64,000 nt of DNA, from assembly GCA_963784195.1 (NCBI GenBank), contig CAWARA010000024.1, positions 1-64,000 on the forward strand, written 5' to 3'. The first letter of the stretch is position 1; each line of letters opens with the position of its first letter. The notes beneath the pieces are model-generated. The model had not been told where the DNA came from. It did not search any database and saw only the letters and a program-made list of their open reading frames with translations. Shown here piece by piece: positions 10,969 through 19,818 of the stretch. Origin of the DNA: CAVQAH01 sp963784195 (GTDB lineage: Bacteria; Acidobacteriota; Vicinamibacteria; Vicinamibacterales; 2-12-FULL-66-21). The position numbers were made by a program, and so were the translations under genes.

Positions 10969-11922
10969 ATGGACGCTCGGGAGCTCGTCGCCTGCCCGGC
11001 ATGCGGCGGCACGCTCTCAGCCGAGTGGTCGTGCACTGGATGCGCGACGCGCTTCGACGTCGCTGACGGTGTCCCCAATCTGCGATTGCCTTCGGATGGC
11101 GTGACCGAGACGGTGCGCCGCTTCTACGAGAGCGCGCCGTTCCCGGGCTATCCGCCGCGTGAGAGTCTGCAGAGCCTCCGCGCGCGCGCAGAGCGCAATG
11201 CCTTCGTCCGGCTCCTCGACCGCGCAATTCCCGGAGACGCGCGCATTGCGGACGTCGGATGCGGCACCGGCCAGATGTGTCTGTACCTCGCGAGCGCCGA
11301 CCGCATGGTGGTGGGCGCCGATCTCACGCGCGCATCGCTCGCGCTCGGCGCCGCCGCAGCCGCCCGATTCGGTCTCGAGCGCGTGCAGTTTGTCGAGACC
11401 GATCTCCGTCAGTCCGGCCTCCAGCGCGGCGCCTTCGACCTCGTTTACTCGTCGGGCGTCGTCCACCACACGCGCGACCCGCGCGCGTCGTTCGGCAAAC
11501 TGGTCGAGCTGGCACGTCCGGGCGGTGTCATCGTGCTCGGTGTCTACAACGCGATCGCGCGCATTCCCACGCGGCTGAGGCGTGCGGTGGCGCGGGTGTC
11601 AGGCTATCGCGTCGTGCCCTTCGATCCGATCCTTCGGGATCGCTCGCACGATCCCGAGCGCCGCGAGGCGTGGCTGCGAGATCAGTACCGGCATCCCGAG
11701 GAGCATCGTCACACCATCGCCGAAGTGCAGCGCTGGTTCGCGGAGCAGGGCGTCGAGTATCTGCGCACGTATCCGAGCGCGGTCTTCGACGACACCCCCG
11801 AGGATTTGTTCACGCGCGCCGCAGACAATTGGGGGCTCGAAAGCTGGCTCACACAGATCGCGTGGATGCGCACGCTCGGGCGCGAGGGCGGATTGTTCTT
11901 TACGATCGGGCGGAAGGAGTAG
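10969..11922 (+). CDS. Class I SAM-dependent methyltransferase with N-terminal zinc ribbon
   Basis: A 317-residue protein three bases after the small membrane protein, so it belongs to the same operon. Residues 9-24 form a Trm112-like zinc ribbon (CPAC ... CTGC). The methyltransferase core follows: motif I IADVGCGTGQ near residue 95, an acidic residue in VVGADLTRAS for the SAM ribose, and VYSSGVVHHTRDP as motif IV/V. The C-terminal third (NWGLESWLTQIAWMRTLG) is a family-specific extension. The last 100 bases are repeated at 15251-15350. The likely role is methylation of the metabolite or glycan handled by the operon (inference). Confidence 0.88.
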   Translation: MDARELVACPACGGTLSAEWSCTGCATRFDVADGVPNLRLPSDGVTETVRRFYESAPFPGYPPRESLQSLRARAERNAFVRLLDRAIPGDARIADVGCGTGQMCLYLASADRMVVGADLTRASLALGAAAAARFGLERVQFVETDLRQSGLQRGAFDLVYSSGVVHHTRDPRASFGKLVELARPGGVIVLGVYNAIARIPTRLRRAVARVSGYRVVPFDPILRDRSHDPERREAWLRDQYRHPEEHRHTIAEVQRWFAEQGVEYLRTYPSAVFDDTPEDLFTRAADNWGLESWLTQIAWMRTLGREGGLFFTIGRKE

Positions 11923-11925
11923 ACA

Positions 11926-12075
11926 CGGTCGCGGGCTTCTTCTTCGGACTTTCGCTCGGGAGCTGGCTCGGCGGGAAACTGGCCGACCGGGTTCGACGAC
12001 CGCTGGGATCCGGACAATGCGTACCTCCGGTATCTCCGTGCCTAACAAGAGTGACGCCAGGGTCAAGAGTTTGCC
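11926..12075 (+). pseudogene. Internally deleted mini-copy of the spermidine-synthase-like gene at 17.2-19.8 kb
   Basis: Positions 11926-12007 match 17339-17420 base for base except for two differences. From 12008 the sequence jumps to a match with 19709 onward (ATCCGGACAATGCGTACCTC), reaching the region of that gene's stop with more divergence. The middle, about 2.29 kb, is missing. The join sits at a two-base GG microhomology. The element lies 4 bp after the methyltransferase stop. It encodes nothing by itself. Confidence 0.9.
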
Positions 12076-12136
12076 GATCGCTTAGCGGCCCCGACTAACT
12101 ACAGGCGCGCTCAAGCTGACAATCGGAAAGATCGGA

Positions 12137-14617
12137 CTACGCCTCCGCCCGCAGGGCGACGACGGGATCGACACGCGAGGCGCGAAGGGCGGGAAGATAG
12201 GTGGCCACCAGCGTCATTCCAGCGATTACGGTGGACACCGCGGCATATGTGATTGGATCCATTGGGCCCACGCCGAACAGGAACGTCGACATCACGCGCG
12301 TGAGCATGAGCGCGATGCCGATACCGATCGCAATGCCGATGGTGGTCAACCACAGCCCATGCCGGAGAAACATTTTCCGCACATCCCCGATCTGGGCGCC
12401 GAGTGCCATCCGGACGCCGATCTCGCGCGTTCGCTGCGCCGCCGCGTAGGCAACCACGCCGTAGATGCCGACCATACCAATGAGCAGCGCGACGCTCGCG
12501 GCGATGCCCAGCATCACCAGAGCGAAAGACGTCTGCGTCATCGAGCTCACTTTGATTTCCTCGAGTGTCTGCACGGTCGCGAGCGGCAGATTCGGATTGA
12601 CTGACCAGACCGCCTGCTCGAGCTCGCGAACGAAGCCTGGTGCGCCGACGCGCGTTGACCGTACCGCGTACACCATCGTGCGCCACCGATAGCTCTCATT
12701 CAGCAACGGCCAGTAGACGATCGCCGTCGGCGGCTGCGTCAGTCCATCGTCGCGCTCGTTACCGGACACGCCGATGATTTCGCGCCACGGAAATTGCGAC
12801 GAACTGCCGCGGATGCGCTTGCCGATCGCCTTCGCTGGCTCTCCCCAGTACTCGCGCGCCAGTGGCTCGGAAATGATGACGACGGGCCGCTGCTCGTGGA
12901 TGTCGTTCCATGTGATCGAGCGCCCTGCGGCCAGCCGGTTGCCCATCGTCTCGAAATACCGGGGCCCGATGCTCTTGAACCGCCGGAGCTTGACCATCGT
13001 CCCTTCCGGGTCGGGGAATTCCTCAATCGCGGCGTAGTTGCCGTTGTCTTCTCCGTCCATCGTGATGGAAGACGAGAGACCAACCGAGGTGACGCCGGGC
13101 ACGCGCGCCAGTTGTTCGGCAACGCCCTCGAACGTGCGCACCGCCTGCTGTGGATCGCTGATCAAGCTTGCCGGTATCGCGAGAACGAACGTCTGCACCT
13201 CCTCGGGGCGCGTGAACCCCGGGTCGACCTGACGCATCGCGACAAACGTTCGAATCATCAAACCCGACACGATCAACAGCGTGAGCGCCAATGCGATTTG
13301 TCCCACGACCAGCGCATCGCGCGTGCGGTGGCGGCCGGGAGCGTCGCTGGCCGATCGACCTCCCTCCTTGAGCGCAGCGATGCTCGGCTTCCCGAATCGG
13401 ATGACGGCAAGGGCGCCGCAGAGCACACCGCTCAGCACTGAGACTGACGCTGTGAACAGCAACACCATCCAATCGATGCCGATGTCGTCGACACGTGGCA
13501 GCTCCGCAGGCGCAATCGTACGCAGCAACCCAATGGCCGCCTGTGCGAGCCACACACCCAGCAGGCCGCCCGCGAGCGCCAGCACCACGCTCTCCGACAG
13601 CAGCGCGCGGGCGATCCGGCCGCGGCTGGCGCCGAGTGCGGCACGCACGGCGAGCTCCTGATGGCGCCCTTCCGCGCGCACCAGGAACAGGTTCGCGACG
13701 TTGCCGCAGGCGATCAGCAGCACGACGCCGACGGCTGCCAGCAGAATCCACAGAATCTGTCCGACGTTGCGGATCACATCGGCCGCGAGCGGGCGCACGT
13801 TCGGCCGCAGCTCCAATCGCGCGAACACGGGCGGCAAGAGCGAGATCATGCGCGCGACATCGGCGTTCGCCTGGGCGAGCGTGACGCCCGGTTTCATCCG
13901 CGCGAGCGCCTGAAACCCGAAGCTGATGCTGCGCGGCGCGTTCACATCAAGCGGCATCGGCAGCACGATCGCAGGGCGCGTTCGAAGGAACTTGAACGAC
14001 GCCGGCAGCACGCCGATGACTTCAGCCGGCCTGCCGTCGATGACCAGTTGCTGGCCGACGACGTTGTCCGCGCCTCCGAAACGGCGCTGCCAGTAGCCAT
14101 GGGTCAGCATTACTCGCCGCGGCGCGCCGGGCGTATCATCTTCGGCGCCGAAGGTGCGACCGAGAATGGGTTGCACGCGCAACAGAGGCAATATCGACGC
14201 GCTGACGAGCAGTCCCTGCACCCGTTCCGGATCGCCGCCTCCAGTGATCGACAGCTCAGTCGGATCCCAGGCGCCGATCCCCTCGAATACCTGGTGGTTC
14301 TCGCGATAGGTCAGATACGTGCCAGGGCCGTGATTCGTGCCGGCCCCGTGCGGCGCGATTTGTTGCAGGCTCACCAGCCGCTCGGGCTCGTGAAAAGGCA
14401 GAGGCTTCAACAACACACCGTAGACGACGCTGAAGATCGCGGTGGTGGCGCCAATGCCGAGCGCCAGCGTCAGGACCGCGGCTGCGGCAAAGGCGGGCTG
14501 CTTCGAGAAGACGCGCGCCGCGTAGCGCACGTCCTGCCCGAGATCGCGACACACCGATCGCATGGACAGGCCCGGCGCGATCGCGGGCGGTAGCTGCGAC
14601 TGTTTCAGCGGTTCCAT
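12137..14617 (-). CDS. ADOP-type MacB/FtsX permease
   Basis: An intact orphan permease of about 826 residues. The order is a short cytoplasmic head (DLGQDVRYAARVFSKQPAF), TM1 (LGIGATTAIFSVVYGVLL), a first MacB periplasmic domain with VMLTHGYWQRRFGG, a three-helix FtsX module (LIACGNVANLFLVRAEGRHQ, ELAVRAALGASRGR), a second copy beginning DALVVGQIALALTLLIVSGL, and the C-terminal AYAAAQRTREIGVRMALGA and RASRVDPVVALRAE. ATG 14617 is preferred, though a GTG 20 codons upstream (14677) and an ATG at MRSVC downstream are possible. It has no cognate ATPase nearby. The family may work as a stand-alone envelope protein or borrow an ATPase. Confidence 0.9.
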   Translation of the reverse strand: MEPLKQSQLPPAIAPGLSMRSVCRDLGQDVRYAARVFSKQPAFAAAAVLTLALGIGATTAIFSVVYGVLLKPLPFHEPERLVSLQQIAPHGAGTNHGPGTYLTYRENHQVFEGIGAWDPTELSITGGGDPERVQGLLVSASILPLLRVQPILGRTFGAEDDTPGAPRRVMLTHGYWQRRFGGADNVVGQQLVIDGRPAEVIGVLPASFKFLRTRPAIVLPMPLDVNAPRSISFGFQALARMKPGVTLAQANADVARMISLLPPVFARLELRPNVRPLAADVIRNVGQILWILLAAVGVVLLIACGNVANLFLVRAEGRHQELAVRAALGASRGRIARALLSESVVLALAGGLLGVWLAQAAIGLLRTIAPAELPRVDDIGIDWMVLLFTASVSVLSGVLCGALAVIRFGKPSIAALKEGGRSASDAPGRHRTRDALVVGQIALALTLLIVSGLMIRTFVAMRQVDPGFTRPEEVQTFVLAIPASLISDPQQAVRTFEGVAEQLARVPGVTSVGLSSSITMDGEDNGNYAAIEEFPDPEGTMVKLRRFKSIGPRYFETMGNRLAAGRSITWNDIHEQRPVVIISEPLAREYWGEPAKAIGKRIRGSSSQFPWREIIGVSGNERDDGLTQPPTAIVYWPLLNESYRWRTMVYAVRSTRVGAPGFVRELEQAVWSVNPNLPLATVQTLEEIKVSSMTQTSFALVMLGIAASVALLIGMVGIYGVVAYAAAQRTREIGVRMALGAQIGDVRKMFLRHGLWLTTIGIAIGIGIALMLTRVMSTFLFGVGPMDPITYAAVSTVIAGMTLVATYLPALRASRVDPVVALRAEA

Positions 14618-14810
14618 GACAGACGTTTTCTTAGACAGACATGCCCGGTGCAAAGGTTGGAACGCCTGCGAGAACACGATGTGGCCGATCCCTGGGTAGT
14701 GTCCTGGCTATGCGACGATCATCCCCAGCTTGCTGCCCATCAATCCTGAACCGAGACTCGGCTGGTGCTTGTAGAGCTGCCTGGTCGACAATCTACACAC
14801 TCGTTTGTGT

Positions 14811-15227
14811 ATGACACCTTCCCGCTCGAAATTGATCTACACGGCGCTGAGGCGCGGACTGCGGAAGCGTTGCCCGCACTGCGGCGAAGGGCGACTGTTT
14901 TCCGGGTGGTCCCATCTTGAAAGCTGTGCAATCTGCGGCTTGGTCTTCGTTCGCAATTCCGGTGATACGTGGGCCTTCACCATCATCGGCGATCGGCTGC
15001 CAATCGGTGCAATGATCGTACTGATCTATTTCGGAGTGGTGCGTTCGCATCGTGCGCTGGGCCTGACGATGCTGGTTGTGTTGGCGGCGCTGGTGGTCTG
15101 GACGGCCCCGAACCGCTGGGGTGTCGGTATCGCGTTGCACTACCTGTCGCGAGTCTACTTGCCCGATCCAGCGGATCCTATCCCGCCGCCTCATGCGACA
15201 GCCCCCGCTGGTAAAGCCGAGCGCTGA
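14811..15227 (+). CDS. DUF983 family zinc-ribbon membrane protein
   Basis: A 138-residue protein with an N-terminal zinc ribbon (KRCPHCGEGRLFSGW, then SCAICGL) followed by two TM helices (about residues 60-80 and 84-102). This is the DUF983 layout, a family without an established function in bacteria. ATG 14811 gives the expected N-terminus (MTPSRSKLIYTALRRGLRKR). It diverges from the ADOP gene at 14617 across about 190 bp and is followed by the copied methyltransferase tail. Confidence 0.8.
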   Translation: MTPSRSKLIYTALRRGLRKRCPHCGEGRLFSGWSHLESCAICGLVFVRNSGDTWAFTIIGDRLPIGAMIVLIYFGVVRSHRALGLTMLVVLAALVVWTAPNRWGVGIALHYLSRVYLPDPADPIPPPHATAPAGKAER

Positions 15228-15250
15228 GCCCCGGAAGCTTTACACAGCCC

Positions 15251-15350
15251 GCCGCAGACAACTGGGGGCTCGAAAGCTGGCTCACACAGATCGCGTGGAT
15301 GCGCACGCTCGGACGCGAGGGCGGATTGTTCCTAACGATCGGGCGGAAGG
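15251..15350 (+). repeat. Partial duplication of the methyltransferase 3' end
   Basis: This 100 bp matches 11818-11917, the last part of the zinc-ribbon methyltransferase, with four differences. The encoded stretch NWGLESWLTQIAWMRT is still readable, but no start or upstream domain is present. Unrelated sequence flanks it on both sides. With the mini-copy at 11926-12075 it shows that both halves of a methyltransferase/spermidine-synthase-like neighbourhood have been copied and cut within 9 kb. Confidence 0.92.
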
Positions 15351-15443
15351 GAGGAGTCACCTCACGCCCGCCGCCTGTCAGGTGAAGTCCCTTGAGTATG
15401 GCGAACGTATCGTCCTGCCGAGCCGGCGCACCGCAGGTCTCGC

Positions 15444-16988
15444 TCAGGGCAAGTCCCGGATGGGCAAATCGCGCTCCATCCGAACCTCGCCTTCCAGGTT
15501 CGCCCGATCGCGCCCGATGGTCGCGATCGCCAGAGTCCGCCCGCCGCGCCGGTATTCGACCGAGCAGTCGAGCGCCTCGAGCGAGCCGTCGATGACGACT
15601 TCGTCCCAGCGTTCTGCATGACCAACGTACTTGATCGAGACGTCGTAGTGCCGACTCCAGAAGAACGGCACCGCGTCAAATCGCTCGCGCCCGCCAAGCA
15701 TGTTGCGTGCGGCGACTTGCCCCTGGCGCTCGGCGACAACCCAGTGCTCGACGCGAATGCGTTCGCCCGAATGAGAGTCAGGCCACCGGGCGACGTCGCC
15801 GGCGGCAAAGATGCCAGGCACGCTCGTCTCCAGGTACTCGTTCACCGCGATGCCGCGGTCCATTGCCAGTCCGGCTTGCTCCGCGATCGCCAACGCCGGA
15901 CTGACGCCGACGCCGATGACAAGGAAGTCGCTGTCGAGCGTGACGCCGCCGCTGAGCGTCACCGTCCGCCCATCAACCCGCGCCACCGTCTGGCCAAGGT
16001 GAAAGATGACGCCTTGCGCGTCGTGCAGCGATCGGACGAACCGTCCCACCTCGACGCCCATAACCCGCTCGAGCGGGGTGCTCTCTGGCGCGACAACATC
16101 GACGGAAATGCCGCGGGCCCGCAGTGACGCCGCGACCTCCAGACCGATGAAGCTGGCACCAACCACGACGACACGCCGGGCCGTTGTGGCCCGTTGAACA
16201 ATCGCGCGGCTGTCCGCGAACGAGCGGAGGTATCGCACATGGTCGTCGTCCGCGCCGGGAATCGTCAGCCGCACGGGATCGGCACCGGTCGCGAGGAGCA
16301 GCGAGCCATACGGGCGATCAGATCCATCGTCGAGACGCACGGTCCGCCGGGCCGGATCGATTGACACCACACGATGGCCGAGGACCAGCTCGATGCGCTG
16401 CTCCACGTAGAAGTCATTCGGCCAGAGCGGGATCCAATCGTCCTGCGCTTCACCAGCGAGGAAATCCTTCGACAAGTTCGGCCGATCGACAGGCGGATCA
16501 GCATCGGCACTGATCAGCGTGAGCGGAGCGTCGTATCCCTGGCGCCTCAGCATCTCGGCGGCGGCCACGCCCGCCGCCCCTCCGCCGACGATGACGATCG
16601 ATGATGGCAGGTGGCGGGTCGAAATCGACGCCGGTGTTGGTCGCGCCTCTGGCAACTTCTCCCGGACAAATATCCGGTCCCCCTCCCGCTCCACGCGCCA
16701 GCATGCAATCGGATCCAGCGCGGGCGCGCGCAGGGCCTCGCCCGTGCGGAGGCTGAAGCACGCGTGATGCCACGGACAGCGCACCGTGTCACCGACAACG
16801 AGCCCCTCCACGAGCGGCCCTCGGTAGTGCGAACAGTGCGCCCTGATGGCGAACAGTTCGGTGCCCGACCGCGCCAATACCACCTCCTCGTCTCCCACGC
16901 GCCCGAGGATCATGCCGCCGTCACTCAGTGCCGAGGCGGCAACCCCTTTCGACAAGTCGAGAGTCGCGCGCTCCTTCGTCTCGCTCAT
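15444..16988 (-). CDS. Rieske-domain FAD-dependent oxidoreductase (AIFL type)
   Basis: A 514-residue soluble electron-transfer protein. Residues about 20-110 are a Rieske [2Fe-2S] domain with both ligand pairs (CSHYRG and CPWHHACF). The rest is a two-dinucleotide-domain flavoprotein: SIVIVGGGAAGVAAAEMLRR binds FAD, RVVVVGASFIGLEVAASLR binds NAD(P)H, and GIFAAGDVARWPD is the second FAD contact. The domain order matches the apoptosis-inducing-factor-like proteins and ferredoxin reductases of oxygenase systems. No oxygenase subunit is adjacent. The start at 16988 (MSETKERATL) is natural, and the gene diverges from the 17.2 kb gene across about 230 bp. Its electron acceptor is unknown. Confidence 0.9.
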   Translation of the reverse strand: MSETKERATLDLSKGVAASALSDGGMILGRVGDEEVVLARSGTELFAIRAHCSHYRGPLVEGLVVGDTVRCPWHHACFSLRTGEALRAPALDPIACWRVEREGDRIFVREKLPEARPTPASISTRHLPSSIVIVGGGAAGVAAAEMLRRQGYDAPLTLISADADPPVDRPNLSKDFLAGEAQDDWIPLWPNDFYVEQRIELVLGHRVVSIDPARRTVRLDDGSDRPYGSLLLATGADPVRLTIPGADDDHVRYLRSFADSRAIVQRATTARRVVVVGASFIGLEVAASLRARGISVDVVAPESTPLERVMGVEVGRFVRSLHDAQGVIFHLGQTVARVDGRTVTLSGGVTLDSDFLVIGVGVSPALAIAEQAGLAMDRGIAVNEYLETSVPGIFAAGDVARWPDSHSGERIRVEHWVVAERQGQVAARNMLGGRERFDAVPFFWSRHYDVSIKYVGHAERWDEVVIDGSLEALDCSVEYRRGGRTLAIATIGRDRANLEGEVRMERDLPIRDLP

Positions 16989-17210
16989 GGCCGCCTCCGT
17001 GCCGTAGGATCGTCAGAGATTAACGGCTCCAGCCTCTAGGCCGTCGGTCGAACTGCTCCCATCGGTACTCACCGGCCGACTATTTTTTCCTCAAGTTCGA
17101 GGCGACTACCGCCGATAAGCGAACCGGGGTGCTCGCGCCCTGAAGGGCGCAGTCCGCCGCTCGTCGCATGCCGATCGCCGCGCGTCGCCGCCGATGGCCT
17201 GCTTTACCTC

Positions 17211-17215
17211 AGGAG
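17211..17215 (+). promoter_or_regulatory. Shine-Dalgarno site deciding a GTG start
   Basis: AGGAG sits five bases before GTG 17221, whereas ATG 17194 upstream has no such site. The GTG also removes nine poorly conserved residues and puts the first membrane helix at the N-terminus. Confidence 0.55.
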
Positions 17216-17220
17216 ACCTC

Positions 17221-19779
17221 GTGGCTGCAATTTACGTGATGTTTCTCGCTTCGGGGGCAGCTTCCCTCATCTATCAAGTCGTCTGGTTCAAGCAACTGCA
17301 GTTCGTGCTCGGCAGCTCGACGTTTGCCGTCAGCATGACGGTCGCGGGCTTCTTCTTCGGACTATCGCTCGGGAGCTGGCTCGGCGGGAAACTGGCTGAC
17401 CGGGTTCGACGACCGCTGGGGGCCTACGCCCTGCTCGAGCTCGCTCTGGGCATTCTCGCTATCCTCGTGACCCTCTTTCTCTCGAACTGGTCCGCCTGGG
17501 CACCCGGTCTGGCGCCGCTTGTTGGCGATCCGTCATTCAAAGGCGGTTTGCTCACAGTCGTCTTCTCCTTCGGCACGCTCGTGCTGCCAACGATGCTCAT
17601 GGGGGCGACGCTACCGATTCTTGCCAAGCACGTCGTCCGCGAGCACACGGTCCTGGCGCAACGGATTGGCGTGCTTTACGGCGTCAACACCCTTGGAGCG
17701 GCCATCGGTTGCGCGGCAGTCGGCTTCGTGTTGATCGGCGCGCTCGGAGTCCTGCAGTCGGCGTTCGTGGGGTCTCTCATCTATCTGTCGAATGCGGCGC
17801 TGGCCGGCGTGCTGACGCGTCGCGCGGCCAGGAACGGGCCGTCGGCGGCAACGACGTCAGACGCCGCACCGCAGACGGCGCCGCCAGCTCCCACAGACTC
17901 CTCGTGGCGTACTACTGTCCTGGTCGCAGTCTTCGCCGTCAGTGGATTCGCATCGATCGCGTACGAAGTCCTCTGGTTCCGTGTCCTTGCCAATTTCCAG
18001 GTGCATACGGTGTTCGCTTTTTCGGCCATGCTCGCGACGTATCTGGTTGGGCTGGTGCTCGGTGCTTTCATCTGCGCCCGGTTTCTGGCGCCTCGCAAGG
18101 ATCGCCTGCTGGCCTATTTCGCCCGACTGCAGCTCCTGATCGCCGTGGGCGGATTGTTGACGGTGGGGCTCCTCGGACGCTCGCGCAACATGGCATTGGC
18201 GTTCAATGAATGGATGCAGCCGCTCAACAGCCAGCGTGGCCTTTTCGACTGGTTGGCCGGGACAACCGAGACCATGTTTCTCTGCGTGGTCGTGCTCCTG
18301 GTGCCGACGACGCTGATCGGCATAAGCCTTCCATTGGCGAGCGAGCTGACCATCCAACACGTATCAGTACTCGGACGCCGGCTTGGCCGCCTCTATGCCC
18401 TGAATACGCTCGGCGGAACGCTCGGCTCATTGACCGCCGGGTTCGTGCTCGTGCCATACCTGGGCACTCAGGCCAGCCTCACCCTGATCGTCGTGCTGAA
18501 CCTGCTGTTGTTCCTGGTGGTCGTTGCCTCTCAGCCTTCATTGCGTGGGGATGGGCGCCTCCGCCGACTCTCCGTCGGGGGAATCGTGTTCGTCTGCGCG
18601 GGCACCTGGATTCTCGGTCCGCACTATCTGACCGCGGCACAAACGGCCTTCGAGGAAGCCCGGGTCCTTGCCTTTCGCGAGACCCGCGACGCCACCTTCG
18701 TCGTGCTGGGCTATCAGTCCGAGGGCACGGGCGCCTTTCAACAGTTGCTGGTCAACGGCTGGAGCTACGCCAACAACTCCATGCCCGGCCGGCGCTACAT
18801 GGCCACGCTCGCACATCTCCCGGCTTTGCTCCATCGAGATCCCCGGTCGGCTCTTATCGGATGCATCGGCACCGGGACGACGGTGGGTAGCCTGACCCTC
18901 CACCCCGAGCTGCGAAAGATTGTCGCGGTCGATCTGTCCGAAGCCGTCTTCGACTTCGCGCCGCTGTTCGTGCCGCTGAATCACAGCTTCCACCTCGAGC
19001 CTCGTGTGGACAAAGTCGTGGCCGACGTCCGGCATTATCTGCTTCGCTCCTCTCAGACGTTCGACGTCATCACGTTCGAGCCACCGCCGCCGCACGACGC
19101 TGGCGTCGTCAATCTGTATTCTCAGGAGTTCTACGCCCTTGCCAAGCGACGCCTTGCGGCGGGCGGGGTCGTCGCCCAATGGATGCCGCTGGACTTCTCG
19201 CGTCAGGCCATTCCTCGAATGATGATCCGCACGATGATGGCGGAGTTTCCGTACGTGTCGCTGTGGATCCCAAACCGCATGGAGGGCGTGGCCATTGGCT
19301 CGATGGAGCCTCTCAACGTCGATCTTGGCGAGTGGCGACGCAGGATGCAGTTGCCAGGGCTGCGCGACGACATGGCGGCGATCGGCTTTCACTCTCCTGA
19401 GGATCTTGCCGCAACCTTCGTCGCCGCCGGTCGAGCCCTGGAGGGTTTCATCGGTGACGGACCGATCGTCACCGACGACCGTCCCAGGATTGAGTACTTC
19501 AATTTCTATTCGGTCGATCCCATGCGCTACAACGACATCACGAAGCACCGGGAGCCGATCGACAGCTACCTGACTGCTCCTCTCGCAGACGCGGCAGTAC
19601 TCCGAACGGCAGAGCAAGTCACGCACTCGATCTGGAGCGAGCACGAAGCTGCCGCAGCAAACCGTCTTGACGACGCACGCGCCTTCCTCGAGACCGCACT
19701 GAGGCAGGATCCGGACAATGCGTACCTCCGGTATCTCCGTGCCTCACACGAGCAGCGTGCCGCCGGGGTCAAGCGTTGA
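17221..19779 (+). CDS. Polytopic membrane protein with C-terminal spermidine-synthase-like domain
   Basis: About 852 residues. The first 460 or so form two similar sets of TM helices. Each begins with a GAASLIYQVVW or GFASIAYEVLWFR motif and contains MLMGATLPIL / LIGISLPLASEL and GVLYGVNTLGAAIG / RLYALNTLGGTLG, so the region looks like an internal duplication. The C-terminal half is a Rossmann-like aminopropyltransferase fold: LIGCIGTGTTVG as the nucleotide loop, KIVAVDLSEAVFDFA and ITFEPPPPHDAGVVNLYSQE. The last 50 residues look like a TPR helix pair. Fused proteins like this are common in Acidobacteriota and Deltaproteobacteria. Real spermidine synthase activity is doubtful because the active-site acidic pair is not obvious. 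A deleted copy lies at 11926-12075. Confidence 0.85.
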   Translation: MAAIYVMFLASGAASLIYQVVWFKQLQFVLGSSTFAVSMTVAGFFFGLSLGSWLGGKLADRVRRPLGAYALLELALGILAILVTLFLSNWSAWAPGLAPLVGDPSFKGGLLTVVFSFGTLVLPTMLMGATLPILAKHVVREHTVLAQRIGVLYGVNTLGAAIGCAAVGFVLIGALGVLQSAFVGSLIYLSNAALAGVLTRRAARNGPSAATTSDAAPQTAPPAPTDSSWRTTVLVAVFAVSGFASIAYEVLWFRVLANFQVHTVFAFSAMLATYLVGLVLGAFICARFLAPRKDRLLAYFARLQLLIAVGGLLTVGLLGRSRNMALAFNEWMQPLNSQRGLFDWLAGTTETMFLCVVVLLVPTTLIGISLPLASELTIQHVSVLGRRLGRLYALNTLGGTLGSLTAGFVLVPYLGTQASLTLIVVLNLLLFLVVVASQPSLRGDGRLRRLSVGGIVFVCAGTWILGPHYLTAAQTAFEEARVLAFRETRDATFVVLGYQSEGTGAFQQLLVNGWSYANNSMPGRRYMATLAHLPALLHRDPRSALIGCIGTGTTVGSLTLHPELRKIVAVDLSEAVFDFAPLFVPLNHSFHLEPRVDKVVADVRHYLLRSSQTFDVITFEPPPPHDAGVVNLYSQEFYALAKRRLAAGGVVAQWMPLDFSRQAIPRMMIRTMMAEFPYVSLWIPNRMEGVAIGSMEPLNVDLGEWRRRMQLPGLRDDMAAIGFHSPEDLAATFVAAGRALEGFIGDGPIVTDDRPRIEYFNFYSVDPMRYNDITKHREPIDSYLTAPLADAAVLRTAEQVTHSIWSEHEAAAANRLDDARAFLETALRQDPDNAYLRYLRASHEQRAAGVKR

Positions 19780-19818
19780 GCGTTCCATTGGCATCTTTGC
19801 GGCGTAGTGGCGATGCCC

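Noticed and set aside
17221..19779. A true spermidine synthase
   Set aside because: Only the fold is recognisable. The usual catalytic acidic residues and the short soluble form are missing, so the gene is called synthase-like only.
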